Of a stretch of DNA of 64,000 nucleotides, positions 57,148 through 64,000 are shown in pieces; the first letter of the stretch is position 1, and each line of letters opens with the position of its first letter. The position numbers and the translations under genes were made by a program. The notes under the pieces were generated by a model. The model had not been told where the DNA came from and made no database searches. It saw only the letters and a program-made list of their open reading frames with translations. Source of the DNA: Terriglobia bacterium (GTDB lineage: Bacteria > Acidobacteriota > Terriglobia > Bryobacterales > Bryobacteraceae); NCBI GenBank assembly GCA_021324615.1, contig JAJPIT010000113.1:62001-126000 (forward strand), written 5' to 3'.

Positions 57148-57830
57148 GATTCAAGGCGGCGCGCGCCAAAGCCGCGCTTTCCAGCCGGTATAGCCCGCAG
57201 ACGGAGATTGCGGGTGAAACCCAGGCCTATGCGGCCTGGGCGGCGCTGGTGGAACGTATCCGGAGCGGGGAAACCGACGGCATGCGGGAGCTGTACGAGC
57301 TGTTTTCCAAAGGCATCCGCTTTTATCTGTGCCGGCAGCTCGGGCCGCAGGAGCTGGAGGATAAGGTCCACGACACGTTCCTGGTGGTGGTGCAGGCGAT
57401 CCGCCGCGGCGAGCTGCGGGAACCGGAACGATTGATGGGATTTATTCGGACCATCGTGCGCCGCCAGGTGGCCGCGCACATCGATAAGCTGGTGCATGTC
57501 CGGCGCGAGCAGATGGATATGGAGTCCACCGTCCGGATCCCCGACCCATCGGAAAATCCCGAGGAAAGCGCGATTTTCCGGCAGCGCACCCAACTGATCC
57601 ACCGCGTACTCAGCGAGCTGGGCGAGCGGGACCGCGAAATCTTGACGCGCTTCTACCTTCGCGAGCAGGGCCAGGAACAGATCTGTTCCGAAATGGCGTT
57701 GACCGAGACCCAATTCCGGCTCTTGAAATCGCGCGCCAAGGCCCGATTTGGCGAACTGGGTAAGAAAAAGCTGAGTCACCGCGCTTTGAGTACTATTTTT
57801 TTGAGAACTTCTCCTCCGATTTCCCACTAA
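57144..57830 (+). CDS. Sigma-70-family (ECF-like) RNA polymerase sigma factor
   Basis: 228 residues; the ATG at 57144 overlaps the CHAT stop, which decides the start over much longer in-frame extensions. Region 2 is LYELFSKGIRFYLCRQLGPQ, then KVHDTFLVVVQAI and FIRTIVRRQVAAHI; region 4 is VLSELGERDREILTRFYLREQGQEQICSEM with the helix-turn-helix ETQFRLLKSRAKARF. No region 1.1 or 3, so ECF type. The protease in front and the anti-sigma gene 86 bases behind indicate that it is the output of this cassette. Confidence 0.9.
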   Translation: MRFKAARAKAALSSRYSPQTEIAGETQAYAAWAALVERIRSGETDGMRELYELFSKGIRFYLCRQLGPQELEDKVHDTFLVVVQAIRRGELREPERLMGFIRTIVRRQVAAHIDKLVHVRREQMDMESTVRIPDPSENPEESAIFRQRTQLIHRVLSELGERDREILTRFYLREQGQEQICSEMALTETQFRLLKSRAKARFGELGKKKLSHRALSTIFLRTSPPISH

Positions 57831-57843
57831 GAAACTATACGCT

Positions 57844-57885
57844 CCCAGATCGGGATACCCAGATCGGGATACCCAGATCGGGATC
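57844..57885. repeat. Three 14-bp tandem repeats before the anti-sigma gene
   Basis: The unit CCCAGATCGGGATA occurs three times (57844-57857, 57858-57871, 57872-57885, the last with C instead of A at the end). Each unit holds TCCC-AGATC-GGGA, an imperfect inverted repeat. It lies between the sigma stop and the anti-sigma GTG, so may bind a regulator or form RNA structure that sets the sigma/anti-sigma ratio. Confidence 0.85.
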
Positions 57886-57916
57886 GGTTGGTCGGATAGG
57901 GTCTTCGGAGAGTACT

Positions 57917-58519
57917 GTGACAGCGCATCCTGAGTCGGGCGGACATCCGGGGGAGGACACGCTCGAGGAGTACGCGTTTAACCGGCTGGCGGAAGACGAA
58001 GCCGCGCCGCTGGAAGAGCATCTTCTTATCTGTTCGCTCTGCCAGGATCGGCTGGCGGCGGTCGACGAATACATCCGGCTGATGAAGGCGACGGCGAGCC
58101 AGTTTCAAACGAACGCGTCCGGTAAGCCGGCCGAAAATGCACTCGCGCGGGGATTCGGATGGGCGGGATTGGCCGCGGCCTGCTGCCTTGCCGCCGTGTC
58201 TTGGGTGAATCCGCGAAGACCGGCCAAGCAGCCGGCGCAAATCGAGCTGTTCGCCTTCCGGAGCGCGGAGATGGCGCACGCGCCGGCGGGCCGTCCGGTG
58301 AATCTCTCCATCGATGTTTCCGATCTGGCGGCGCCGGCCGGCTACCGGGTGCAGGTGGTGGACTCGGCGGGCCGCCAGGAGTGGAGCGGCGAGGGTGGGG
58401 CGTCCGGCACGACACTGCGGGTCGCGGTCGGGAAAACGCTGGCGCCGGGAGTGCACTGGGTGCGTCTCAGCACCTCCAGCGGCGAGCTGTTGCGCGAATT
58501 CGGCCTGCGGATCGACTAG
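57917..58519 (+). CDS. Membrane anti-sigma factor with zinc-finger (ZAS) N-terminus
   Basis: 200 residues from a GTG with GGAG six bases ahead. The ZAS motif H35-x3-C39-x2-C42 in EEHLLICSLC binds the sigma factor. One helix near 79-96 (GFGWAGLAAACCLAAVSW) crosses the membrane. The C-terminal 100 residues, outside the cell membrane, are beta-rich (VNLSIDVSDL, YRVQVVDSAGRQEW, VHWVRLSTSSGELLREF) and have no family I know. It directly follows the sigma gene. The exported half could be the target of the CHAT protease if the latter is also exported. Confidence 0.85.
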   Translation: MTAHPESGGHPGEDTLEEYAFNRLAEDEAAPLEEHLLICSLCQDRLAAVDEYIRLMKATASQFQTNASGKPAENALARGFGWAGLAAACCLAAVSWVNPRRPAKQPAQIELFAFRSAEMAHAPAGRPVNLSIDVSDLAAPAGYRVQVVDSAGRQEWSGEGGASGTTLRVAVGKTLAPGVHWVRLSTSSGELLREFGLRID

Positions 58520-58559
58520 CGCCAGCGCGGCCCGGCGCAGGACGAGTCCCGCAGAGGCG

Positions 58560-59531
58560 TCACAGGCATATGACGGCCTTGCCCGCGACTTTCCGTTCCG
58601 CCAGATCGCGCAGCCCGCGGGGCGCATCGGCGAGCGAATAAGCCGCTCCGACGCAGGGGCGGATTTCGCCGGCCGCGTACATCTCCAGCAGTGCATCATG
58701 CACCCTGCGCGGATAATCGGGGTGCGACTGCACGTAACCTCCCCATAACACGCCGATAACGGAGATATTTTTGAGCAAAATGCGGTTGGCCGCGATGGAG
58801 GGAATCCGCCCGCCCGCGAATCCTATCACCAGCAGGCGGCCTTCCGGCGCGATGCACTTGGTCGACAGGTCGAAAATATCGCCGCCGACCGGGTCGTAGA
58901 TCGCATCGGCGCCGCCGCCGGTGATCCGCTTCACTTCCTCCACCCAGGACGGGTCCGAATAGTCGAGCACCTGATCGGCGCCTTGCTCAGCCGCGAATCT
59001 GCGTTTGGCCTCGTTTCCCGCGGTGGCGATCACGCGCGCTCCCAGGGCCTTGCCGATTTGAATCGCCGACATTCCCACCCCGCTGGCCCCGGCCTGCACC
59101 AGAAGCCACTCGCCGGACCGCAACACAGTGCGATGCGCCAGCGCGAAATAGGACGTATGGTAGACGATCGGCATGGCCGCGGCTTCCTCGAAGCTCATCT
59201 TTTCCGGGATCGGGAACACCCGGGAGAGCGGCGCGATGGAGTATTCGGCGAATCCGCCGCCCTGCGGCATCGCCGAAACACGATCGCCCGGGCGGAACTG
59301 CTTGACGTCATCGCCTACCGCGTCCACCACGCCCGCAACTTCCGCGCCCGGGGTAAACGGGAACGGCGGCTTCACCTGATATTTTCCCTGGATCTGCAAA
59401 ATGTCGAAAAAATTCAGCGCGGCGGCGCGATTGCGGATGCGAATCTCGCCGCGCCCCGGCTCGGGAACCGGGATTTCCTCCAGTGCCATCGACTCCGGTT
59501 CACCCCAGCCATGTACCCGCCAGCTCTTCAC
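58560..59531 (-). CDS. NADPH:quinone oxidoreductase-like (zinc-free MDR) protein
   Basis: 323 residues of the medium-chain dehydrogenase fold. The cofactor loop is QAGASGVGMSAIQIGKALG; the early FSPGAEVAG region and GDRVSAMPQGGGFAEY are typical of quinone oxidoreductases. No structural or catalytic zinc cysteines are seen. Known role: one- or two-electron reduction of quinones or enones with NADPH. It converges with the anti-sigma gene (40-base gap). Confidence 0.9.
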   Translation of the reverse strand: MKSWRVHGWGEPESMALEEIPVPEPGRGEIRIRNRAAALNFFDILQIQGKYQVKPPFPFTPGAEVAGVVDAVGDDVKQFRPGDRVSAMPQGGGFAEYSIAPLSRVFPIPEKMSFEEAAAMPIVYHTSYFALAHRTVLRSGEWLLVQAGASGVGMSAIQIGKALGARVIATAGNEAKRRFAAEQGADQVLDYSDPSWVEEVKRITGGGADAIYDPVGGDIFDLSTKCIAPEGRLLVIGFAGGRIPSIAANRILLKNISVIGVLWGGYVQSHPDYPRRVHDALLEMYAAGEIRPCVGAAYSLADAPRGLRDLAERKVAGKAVICL

Positions 59532-59630
59532 CCTGCCTGACTCCTCGTGGTATTTAGGGACCCGATTGTTCTAGTCTGCCATGAAAGCAGTGAAAAAAAG
59601 ACCTCCAGGGAGAGGCGCGCGGCAAGAGTA

Positions 59631-59659
59631 TTGACATTTCTCCTTTTCTTCCCTATCCT
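59631..59659 (+). promoter_or_regulatory. Sigma-70-type promoter of the DUF72 gene
   Basis: Perfect -35 TTGACA (59631-59636), 17-base spacer, then TATCCT (59654-59659) as -10. Transcription should start near 59666, about 15 bases before the ATG at 59681. The spacer and flanks are pyrimidine-rich (tttctccttttcttccc), unlike the rest of the window, which makes this the clearest promoter here. Confidence 0.7.
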
Positions 59660-59680
59660 GATTTTGAAGAAAAGGCGAAT

Positions 59681-60529
59681 ATGTCAGGACTACGCATCGG
59701 TCCCGCAGGGTGGTCCTATCCTCAATGGAAGGGTGTGGTTTATCCCGCCGCCGGCGCGCATCCGCTGGAAGCGCTGGCCAGGCAGTTCGATGTGGTGGAG
59801 ATCAACAGCTCTTTTTATCAGCCGCTTAAACCCGAGGTGGCGCAACTGTGGGTGAACAAGATCCAGCGCAATCCGCGCTTCCGCTTCACCGCCAAGATGT
59901 TCCAACGATTCACCCATGCCCGCATCCTGGAGGACGGCGAGGTGGAGCAGTTCAAGGAGGGCTTGCGGCCGCTGCTGCGGGCCGGGCGATTAGGCGCGCT
60001 GTTGATGCAGTTTCCCTGGGCCTTTCGCTTCACGGCGGAAAACCGCGAATTTTTTATCCGCCTGCGCCGCCAGTTCCATGAATTTCCGCTGGTGGCCGAG
60101 ATGCGGCACAGCAGTTGGATGGCGGAGGAGGCGATCGGAACATTTCTCGATTATCGGGTGGGATTCTGCAACATCGATCAGCCTGAAGCGATCCGGGCCA
60201 TGCCTCCGACGGCGTTTCTCACCTCCGGAATCGGCTACGCGCGACTGCACGGCCGCGGGCCGGGGCATCTATACTCTGAGGCGGAGCTGGCGGAGTGGAC
60301 CCGGCGGATCGAAAAGGCCGGCCGCTATGCCGAGCGGATGTTTGTGATCTTCTGCAATGACGCGGGCGCCAAAAGCATCGTGAACGCGCTCCAGCTCCAG
60401 GCGAGGATCGCCGGCGTCCGCGCGCCGGTTCCTGCCGAGCTCCGGCGGCGCTACCCGGTGGAGCTGGAGAGTTTCGGGGCTCGCCGGGCCGAGCAGCAGT
60501 CCTTGTTTACCGCCTTTACCGCGGCCTGA
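59681..60529 (+). CDS. DUF72 family protein (YecE-like)
   Basis: 282 residues. The family pattern is clear: RIGPAGWSYPQWKGVVYP at the N-terminus, VVEINSSFYQPLKPE, FRFTAKMFQRFTHA, GALLMQFPWAF, VAEMRHSSW and FLTSGIGYARLHGRG. The fold is a TIM barrel whose reaction is not known. It has its own promoter and leads into hrcA 66 bases later. Confidence 0.9.
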   Translation: MSGLRIGPAGWSYPQWKGVVYPAAGAHPLEALARQFDVVEINSSFYQPLKPEVAQLWVNKIQRNPRFRFTAKMFQRFTHARILEDGEVEQFKEGLRPLLRAGRLGALLMQFPWAFRFTAENREFFIRLRRQFHEFPLVAEMRHSSWMAEEAIGTFLDYRVGFCNIDQPEAIRAMPPTAFLTSGIGYARLHGRGPGHLYSEAELAEWTRRIEKAGRYAERMFVIFCNDAGAKSIVNALQLQARIAGVRAPVPAELRRRYPVELESFGARRAEQQSLFTAFTAA

Positions 60530-60595
60530 GGCGCCGCGGCTGGCCGAAGTTCTTGACCGCCGCGTAACTGGTCCGTAAGATTGTAGTTAGAGCGT

Positions 60596-61624
60596 ATGAC
60601 TCCGCGCGAGCGGGAGATCCTTCACGAAATTGTAGAAGCGTACATCGAAACCGGCGAGCCAGTGGCCTCGCGTTCGATCGCGCGCCGCCACCGCGACCCG
60701 CTGAGCGCCGCTTCGATTCGCAACGTGATGGCTGATCTGGCGGATCAGGGATTTCTGTCGCAGCCGCACACCTCGGCCGGGCGGATTCCGACGGCGAAGG
60801 CCTTTCGCAGCTATATCCAGTCGCTCACGCTGCGCAGAATGGCGGCGGAGGAGCTGGACCGTCTGCGCGCGGAGTTCGGCCGGCTGAGCACGGTGGAGGC
60901 GCGGATCGAGCACACCTCGCGCCGCCTGACGGAGATGACCCAGGGCGTCGGTATCGCGGCGGCCATCCGGCAGGCGCGGCCGGAACTGGATCAGATTGAG
61001 CTGATCGCCCTGCCCGACCGCCGGGTCCTGATGGTGGTGATCACGCGCGACCATCAGGTGCGCAATGAAGTCGTCGCGATCGATGAGCCGCTGACCGCCG
61101 ACGAACTGCTCTCCATCCGCAATTACATCAATCGCAATTTCGCGGGCTGGACGCTGGAGCAGATTCGCGCCGAGCTGGCTCACCGCCTCGAGCAGGCCAG
61201 CGCGGCCTACGATCAGATTCTGCGAAAGCTGACGCTGCTTTATTCGCGCGGCCTGCTCGAGTTCGACGCCGATCCGGAAGTGCACATGGAGGGCGCCAGC
61301 AATTTGGTGGGCCTGGACTTGCATCTGACCAAAGAAAAAATGCGCGAGCTGTTCCGGGCGCTGGAGGAGAAAAAGCGTGTGCTGCGCCTGCTCGACCGGT
61401 TCCTGGAGCAGCCGGCGGGCGAAATCGCCGTGCATGTCGGTTTGGCCGAAGCGCATCCGTCGATGCGCGAGTTGTCGCTGATCGGGCTGCCGGTGGCGTT
61501 GCAAAACGGCCTCTCCGGCGTGGTCGCCGTGCTCGGGCCCATGCGCATGAACTACGGGCGGGTGATGAGCGCGGTGCAGCACGTCGGCCGCGTGTTCCAG
61601 GACAGCGAGGCAAACCGCGCCTGA
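60596..61624 (+). CDS. hrcA: Heat-inducible transcription repressor HrcA
   Basis: 342 residues. The winged-helix region MTPREREILHEIVEAYIETGEPVASRSIA and IRNVMADLADQGFLSQPHTSAGRIPT is diagnostic, and the C-terminal domain ends in ALQNGLSGVVAVLGPMRMNYGRVMSAV. HrcA normally binds CIRCE inverted repeats (TTAGCACTC-N9-GAGTGCTAA) before groE/dnaK. I see no CIRCE upstream and no grpE/dnaK/dnaJ in the window. Confidence 0.95.
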   Translation: MTPREREILHEIVEAYIETGEPVASRSIARRHRDPLSAASIRNVMADLADQGFLSQPHTSAGRIPTAKAFRSYIQSLTLRRMAAEELDRLRAEFGRLSTVEARIEHTSRRLTEMTQGVGIAAAIRQARPELDQIELIALPDRRVLMVVITRDHQVRNEVVAIDEPLTADELLSIRNYINRNFAGWTLEQIRAELAHRLEQASAAYDQILRKLTLLYSRGLLEFDADPEVHMEGASNLVGLDLHLTKEKMRELFRALEEKKRVLRLLDRFLEQPAGEIAVHVGLAEAHPSMRELSLIGLPVALQNGLSGVVAVLGPMRMNYGRVMSAVQHVGRVFQDSEANRA

Positions 61625-61652
61625 GCTCCCGCTGGATCCCGCCCGCGGTGAG

Positions 61653-64000
61653 TCAGAAGAAAAGCTTCATCGCAAACTGCATGATGCGCGGGTCATAGGC
61701 TCCGGTGATCGCGCCGAAGTTGGCGGCATTCAGGCTTTGCGACAGCGTCCCGTAACTCTGGCCGGCGTACAGGCCCGAGGGAGCGTAGCCTCCCACGAAG
61801 TTGGGGTGATTGAAAAGATTGAAAGCCTCCGCGCGTACTTGCAGGCTGTAGCGCTCCGTCATCTTGAAGGTGCGGACCAGGGAAACATCGAAGTTCACCA
61901 AATGCGGGCCGCGAATCGCGTTGCGGCCGACGTTTCCATAGGACCCCACCGGGTCCTGCGCCGAACCGGGCACCGCAAACGCCGCCTTATTCAGCCACTG
62001 CACGCACGGAGCGGGCGAGCAACTGGAGTTGGTCGCGTACACGTTCGGCAGGATCTGCACCGGCCGGTCGTTATTCAAACCGGTGAGCGAGTTGTCGGTG
62101 CCGATGTTGATCCCGCCCAGCGGCTGCCCGCTGCGGGCCTGGAGCAGCGGCGCCAACTGCCAGTCGCTCAGGATTTTATGGGCCCAGCCGTCGCCCGCCA
62201 AGGAGCTGACGGCCACGCCGGTCAGGTTGAAGTTATAGCGGGTATCGGAGATGCACGGACCCCAGTCGGCGTGGCGATTGAACAGTCGCGAGTTGGTCGA
62301 GCCGGCCAGCGCGGCGCCGAAGTCGTAATCCGACAGGCAGTAGGAATCGGTGAAGTTGGCGTTCACCTGATAGTGCTGGCTGAAGCGATGCGTGGTGGAG
62401 ATCAGCAGGCCCTGATAGCGCGCCACCGCGCCGTCGTCCATGGTGTCGATGCTGGCGTAATAGGAGCCGCCGGGATAGGGATACAGCAGGCGGCGCTGGT
62501 TGGTGTTCTTGGTGCTCGAGCACGGCGTGTAGAGCACGCCCGCGATGGCGCAGCTCGCCGCCGGATTGTAGATCGCCGGATTGCGTTCCTCGGCGATCCA
62601 CAGATGCGTGGTGTGATTGCCGAGATAGCTCAGCGAAACCAGCCAGTTGGAGGGAAGCTGCCGCTGATAGGTGACGTTCCACTGCTCGACGTAGGTCGGC
62701 GCCGGATTGATCGGCATGTTGATGTACGTGCCGAACTGCGGGAAGAACAGGGCGCCGGGCCGCTGCGGGAACGGATTGCCGCCCGGATAGCCGCCCCAGG
62801 GATTGGCGAGCGTGCCCGTGGAGCCCACATCGATATCGTTGCCGTACGGCGGATTGGTCGTTTCACGCTCGTTAAACCACGTTTCGACCGAATCGTAGAG
62901 AATCGCGCCACCGGCGCGCAGCGTCTGCTTGCCGTCGCCCTTCGGATCCCAAACCACGCCCACGCGCGGTCCGAAATTGCCCTTGCTGCCGTTCCACATC
63001 GCGGCGGGGATACCCTGATCGCCTTTGAAGAATAATCCGGGTGGCGCCGTCGGATTCACCTTGCTGACCTGGTTCGCCAAAAACGCGGCCTGGCTGAAGG
63101 ACGTGCCGCGCCCGTACTTATCCGGATCGGGAAAGGTCGGCTCCCAGCGGATTCCATAGTTCAGCACGAAATTGCGCGAGATTTTGTAGCTGTCCTGCGC
63201 GTAGAAGCTCATCACCCATTGCCGCAGGTCGTCGGGCGTGGCGTTGGTCTGGTGGAAATCGCTCATGTAGCCGAGCATGAAGTCCGCCAGACCGGCCCCG
63301 GTGAATGAACCGTTGAAGGTCGGCGCGCCATTTTCGTCGAATCCGGAAATGGTGTTGTTCTGAATGCGGATCAGATTGAATCCAACCGCGATCTGGTGCT
63401 TGCCGCGGATCAGATCCACGTCGTCGGCCACCTGGTAACCGTTGAAGTTGAAGTGTCCCGGCGCGCAGGTGCCGCAGAAGGTGGTGAATCCGCCGCTCAT
63501 GCTGGAAATCAGCAGGAAATTCGGCACGGCGCTATAGATCGGCGAGCCCAGCAGCGTCCAGTTGATCGGCGTGCTGGTGGGACCGCGATTGTCGCGAACG
63601 CGGTTGAACGAGACGTGAAACGCATTCAGCGTGTTTGGCGTAAACGTGTAGTTGTCGCCAATGGTCGCCGATTGCGCCAGCTCGGAGTTTCCGGCTACCG
63701 TCGTGAGCAACAAATTCCCTCCGAACTGCGCCGGCACTGCGTACTCGTCGGCGAAATAGCGTCCGTAGATCGAGTGTTTTTCGTTCAGCACCCAATCGAC
63801 GCGGCCGATCGGCTGGAATTCATGCCAGGGAGAAGGAATCGCATACGTCACGAATCCGTTGGCGGCGGCCTGACTGACGGGCAGATATTTGGTCAGCGCG
63901 ATGGCAATGGGGCTCAACTGCGTCACCGGAATCTGATTGTTTTTATAAAGGGTGCCATCGACCGGATTCTTGAGCTGCGTGCCGAGGGCGCTGAAATCGC
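61653..64000 (-). CDS. Oar-like TonB-dependent receptor, N-terminus beyond the window
   Basis: The frame is open to the last base, so only the C-terminal about 780 residues are seen: barrel strands with DRVWNEKHSIYGRYF-type WVLNEKHSIYGR, DSYKISRNFVLNYGIRWEPT, NFGPRVGVVWDPK, a WNVTYQRQLPSNW segment and the aromatic end DPRIMQFAMKLFF. The same barrel text occurs in the receptor at 25.8-29.1 kb, in opposite orientation, so they are paralogues of one family. The signal peptide, regulatory domain and plug are outside the window. Confidence 0.92.
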   Translation of the reverse strand, partial: DFSALGTQLKNPVDGTLYKNNQIPVTQLSPIAIALTKYLPVSQAAANGFVTYAIPSPWHEFQPIGRVDWVLNEKHSIYGRYFADEYAVPAQFGGNLLLTTVAGNSELAQSATIGDNYTFTPNTLNAFHVSFNRVRDNRGPTSTPINWTLLGSPIYSAVPNFLLISSMSGGFTTFCGTCAPGHFNFNGYQVADDVDLIRGKHQIAVGFNLIRIQNNTISGFDENGAPTFNGSFTGAGLADFMLGYMSDFHQTNATPDDLRQWVMSFYAQDSYKISRNFVLNYGIRWEPTFPDPDKYGRGTSFSQAAFLANQVSKVNPTAPPGLFFKGDQGIPAAMWNGSKGNFGPRVGVVWDPKGDGKQTLRAGGAILYDSVETWFNERETTNPPYGNDIDVGSTGTLANPWGGYPGGNPFPQRPGALFFPQFGTYINMPINPAPTYVEQWNVTYQRQLPSNWLVSLSYLGNHTTHLWIAEERNPAIYNPAASCAIAGVLYTPCSSTKNTNQRRLLYPYPGGSYYASIDTMDDGAVARYQGLLISTTHRFSQHYQVNANFTDSYCLSDYDFGAALAGSTNSRLFNRHADWGPCISDTRYNFNLTGVAVSSLAGDGWAHKILSDWQLAPLLQARSGQPLGGINIGTDNSLTGLNNDRPVQILPNVYATNSSCSPAPCVQWLNKAAFAVPGSAQDPVGSYGNVGRNAIRGPHLVNFDVSLVRTFKMTERYSLQVRAEAFNLFNHPNFVGGYAPSGLYAGQSYGTLSQSLNAANFGAITGAYDPRIMQFAMKLFF

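Noticed and set aside
56547-57830. 427-codon frame ending in the sigma factor
   Set aside because: The first 199 codons are a shifted reading of the CHAT gene; sigma sequence begins at the ATG overlapping the CHAT stop.
57844-57885. Short direct repeats as a CRISPR array
   Set aside because: Units are contiguous with no spacers and only three copies; no cas genes are present despite the CHAT protein.
60530-60595. CIRCE operator before hrcA
   Set aside because: No TTAGCACTC / GAGTGCTAA pair is seen in the gap.

Overview
The window looks like a chromosomal segment of an Acidobacteriota bacterium, most likely of the Bryobacteraceae/Solibacter type. The evidence is the uniformly GC-rich coding sequence, two giant Oar-like TonB-dependent receptors with carboxypeptidase-regulatory N-termini, an orphan MacB/FtsX permease of the duplicated acidobacterial (ADOP) kind, an M14 peptidase with a long extension, and an ACAD10/11-type acyl-CoA dehydrogenase. 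This assignment is inference from gene content; there is no rRNA gene here. Coding density is very high, many neighbours overlap by 1-4 bases, and no gap exceeds 300 bases. I see no prophage, insertion sequence or CRISPR array.

Layout. 1-5250: tail of an HD (p)ppGpp-hydrolase-like gene, then a minus-strand polysaccharide-export operon (Wzt-like ATPase, coiled-coil methyltransferase, double glycosyltransferase). 5329-9494: tRNA-Met and the mnmG-rsmG-parA-parB chromosome-maintenance operon, with a parS site inside the end of rsmG. 9538-14197: purD running into tRNA-Arg(CCT), a 7Fe ferredoxin, a frameshifted J-domain gene, queD and a DinG/XPD-type helicase. 14286-16430: fused enoyl-CoA hydratase/3-hydroxyacyl-CoA dehydrogenase. 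16443-22683: minus-strand operon of threonine dehydratase, GT-C membrane protein, DapF homologue lacking both catalytic cysteines, UDP-sugar dehydrogenase, a small leader-bearing protein and an amidase. 22718-29061: OsmC, small proteins, thioesterase, lipoprotein, acyl-CoA dehydrogenase and an Oar-like receptor. 29209-37181: glycogen phosphorylase, zinc-ribbon protein, ROK sugar kinase, HAD phosphatase, CPBP protease and TPR lipoprotein. 37310-42736: a seven-gene operon of SPFH protein, AdoMet decarboxylase-like protein, two DUF4178 proteins, a small secreted protein, DUF350 and a membrane-embedded spermidine-synthase-like enzyme. 42863-52025: phosphatase, UbiA-like membrane protein with a methyltransferase, an exported methyltransferase and exported HD protein, galU, family-5 uracil-DNA glycosylase, a frameshifted B3-type metallo-beta-lactamase, M14 peptidase and a 44-residue basic protein. 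52166-64000: ADOP permease, a TPR-CHAT protease / sigma factor / anti-sigma cassette, quinone oxidoreductase, DUF72, hrcA and a second, incomplete Oar-like receptor.

The two most interesting systems are the CHAT-sigma-anti-sigma cassette (54.5-58.5 kb) and the polyamine-membrane operon (37.3-42.7 kb). The first has a micro-ORF with a near-perfect ribosome binding site in its leader and a 14-bp triple repeat between sigma and anti-sigma genes; it recalls the logic of TPR-CHAT control of a sigma factor in type III-E CRISPR loci but has no CRISPR. The second joins SpeD-like and SpeE-like enzymes to an SPFH scaffold and DUF4178/DUF350 proteins. Two genes are each interrupted by one missing base, so local assembly indels must be considered before calling them true pseudogenes.
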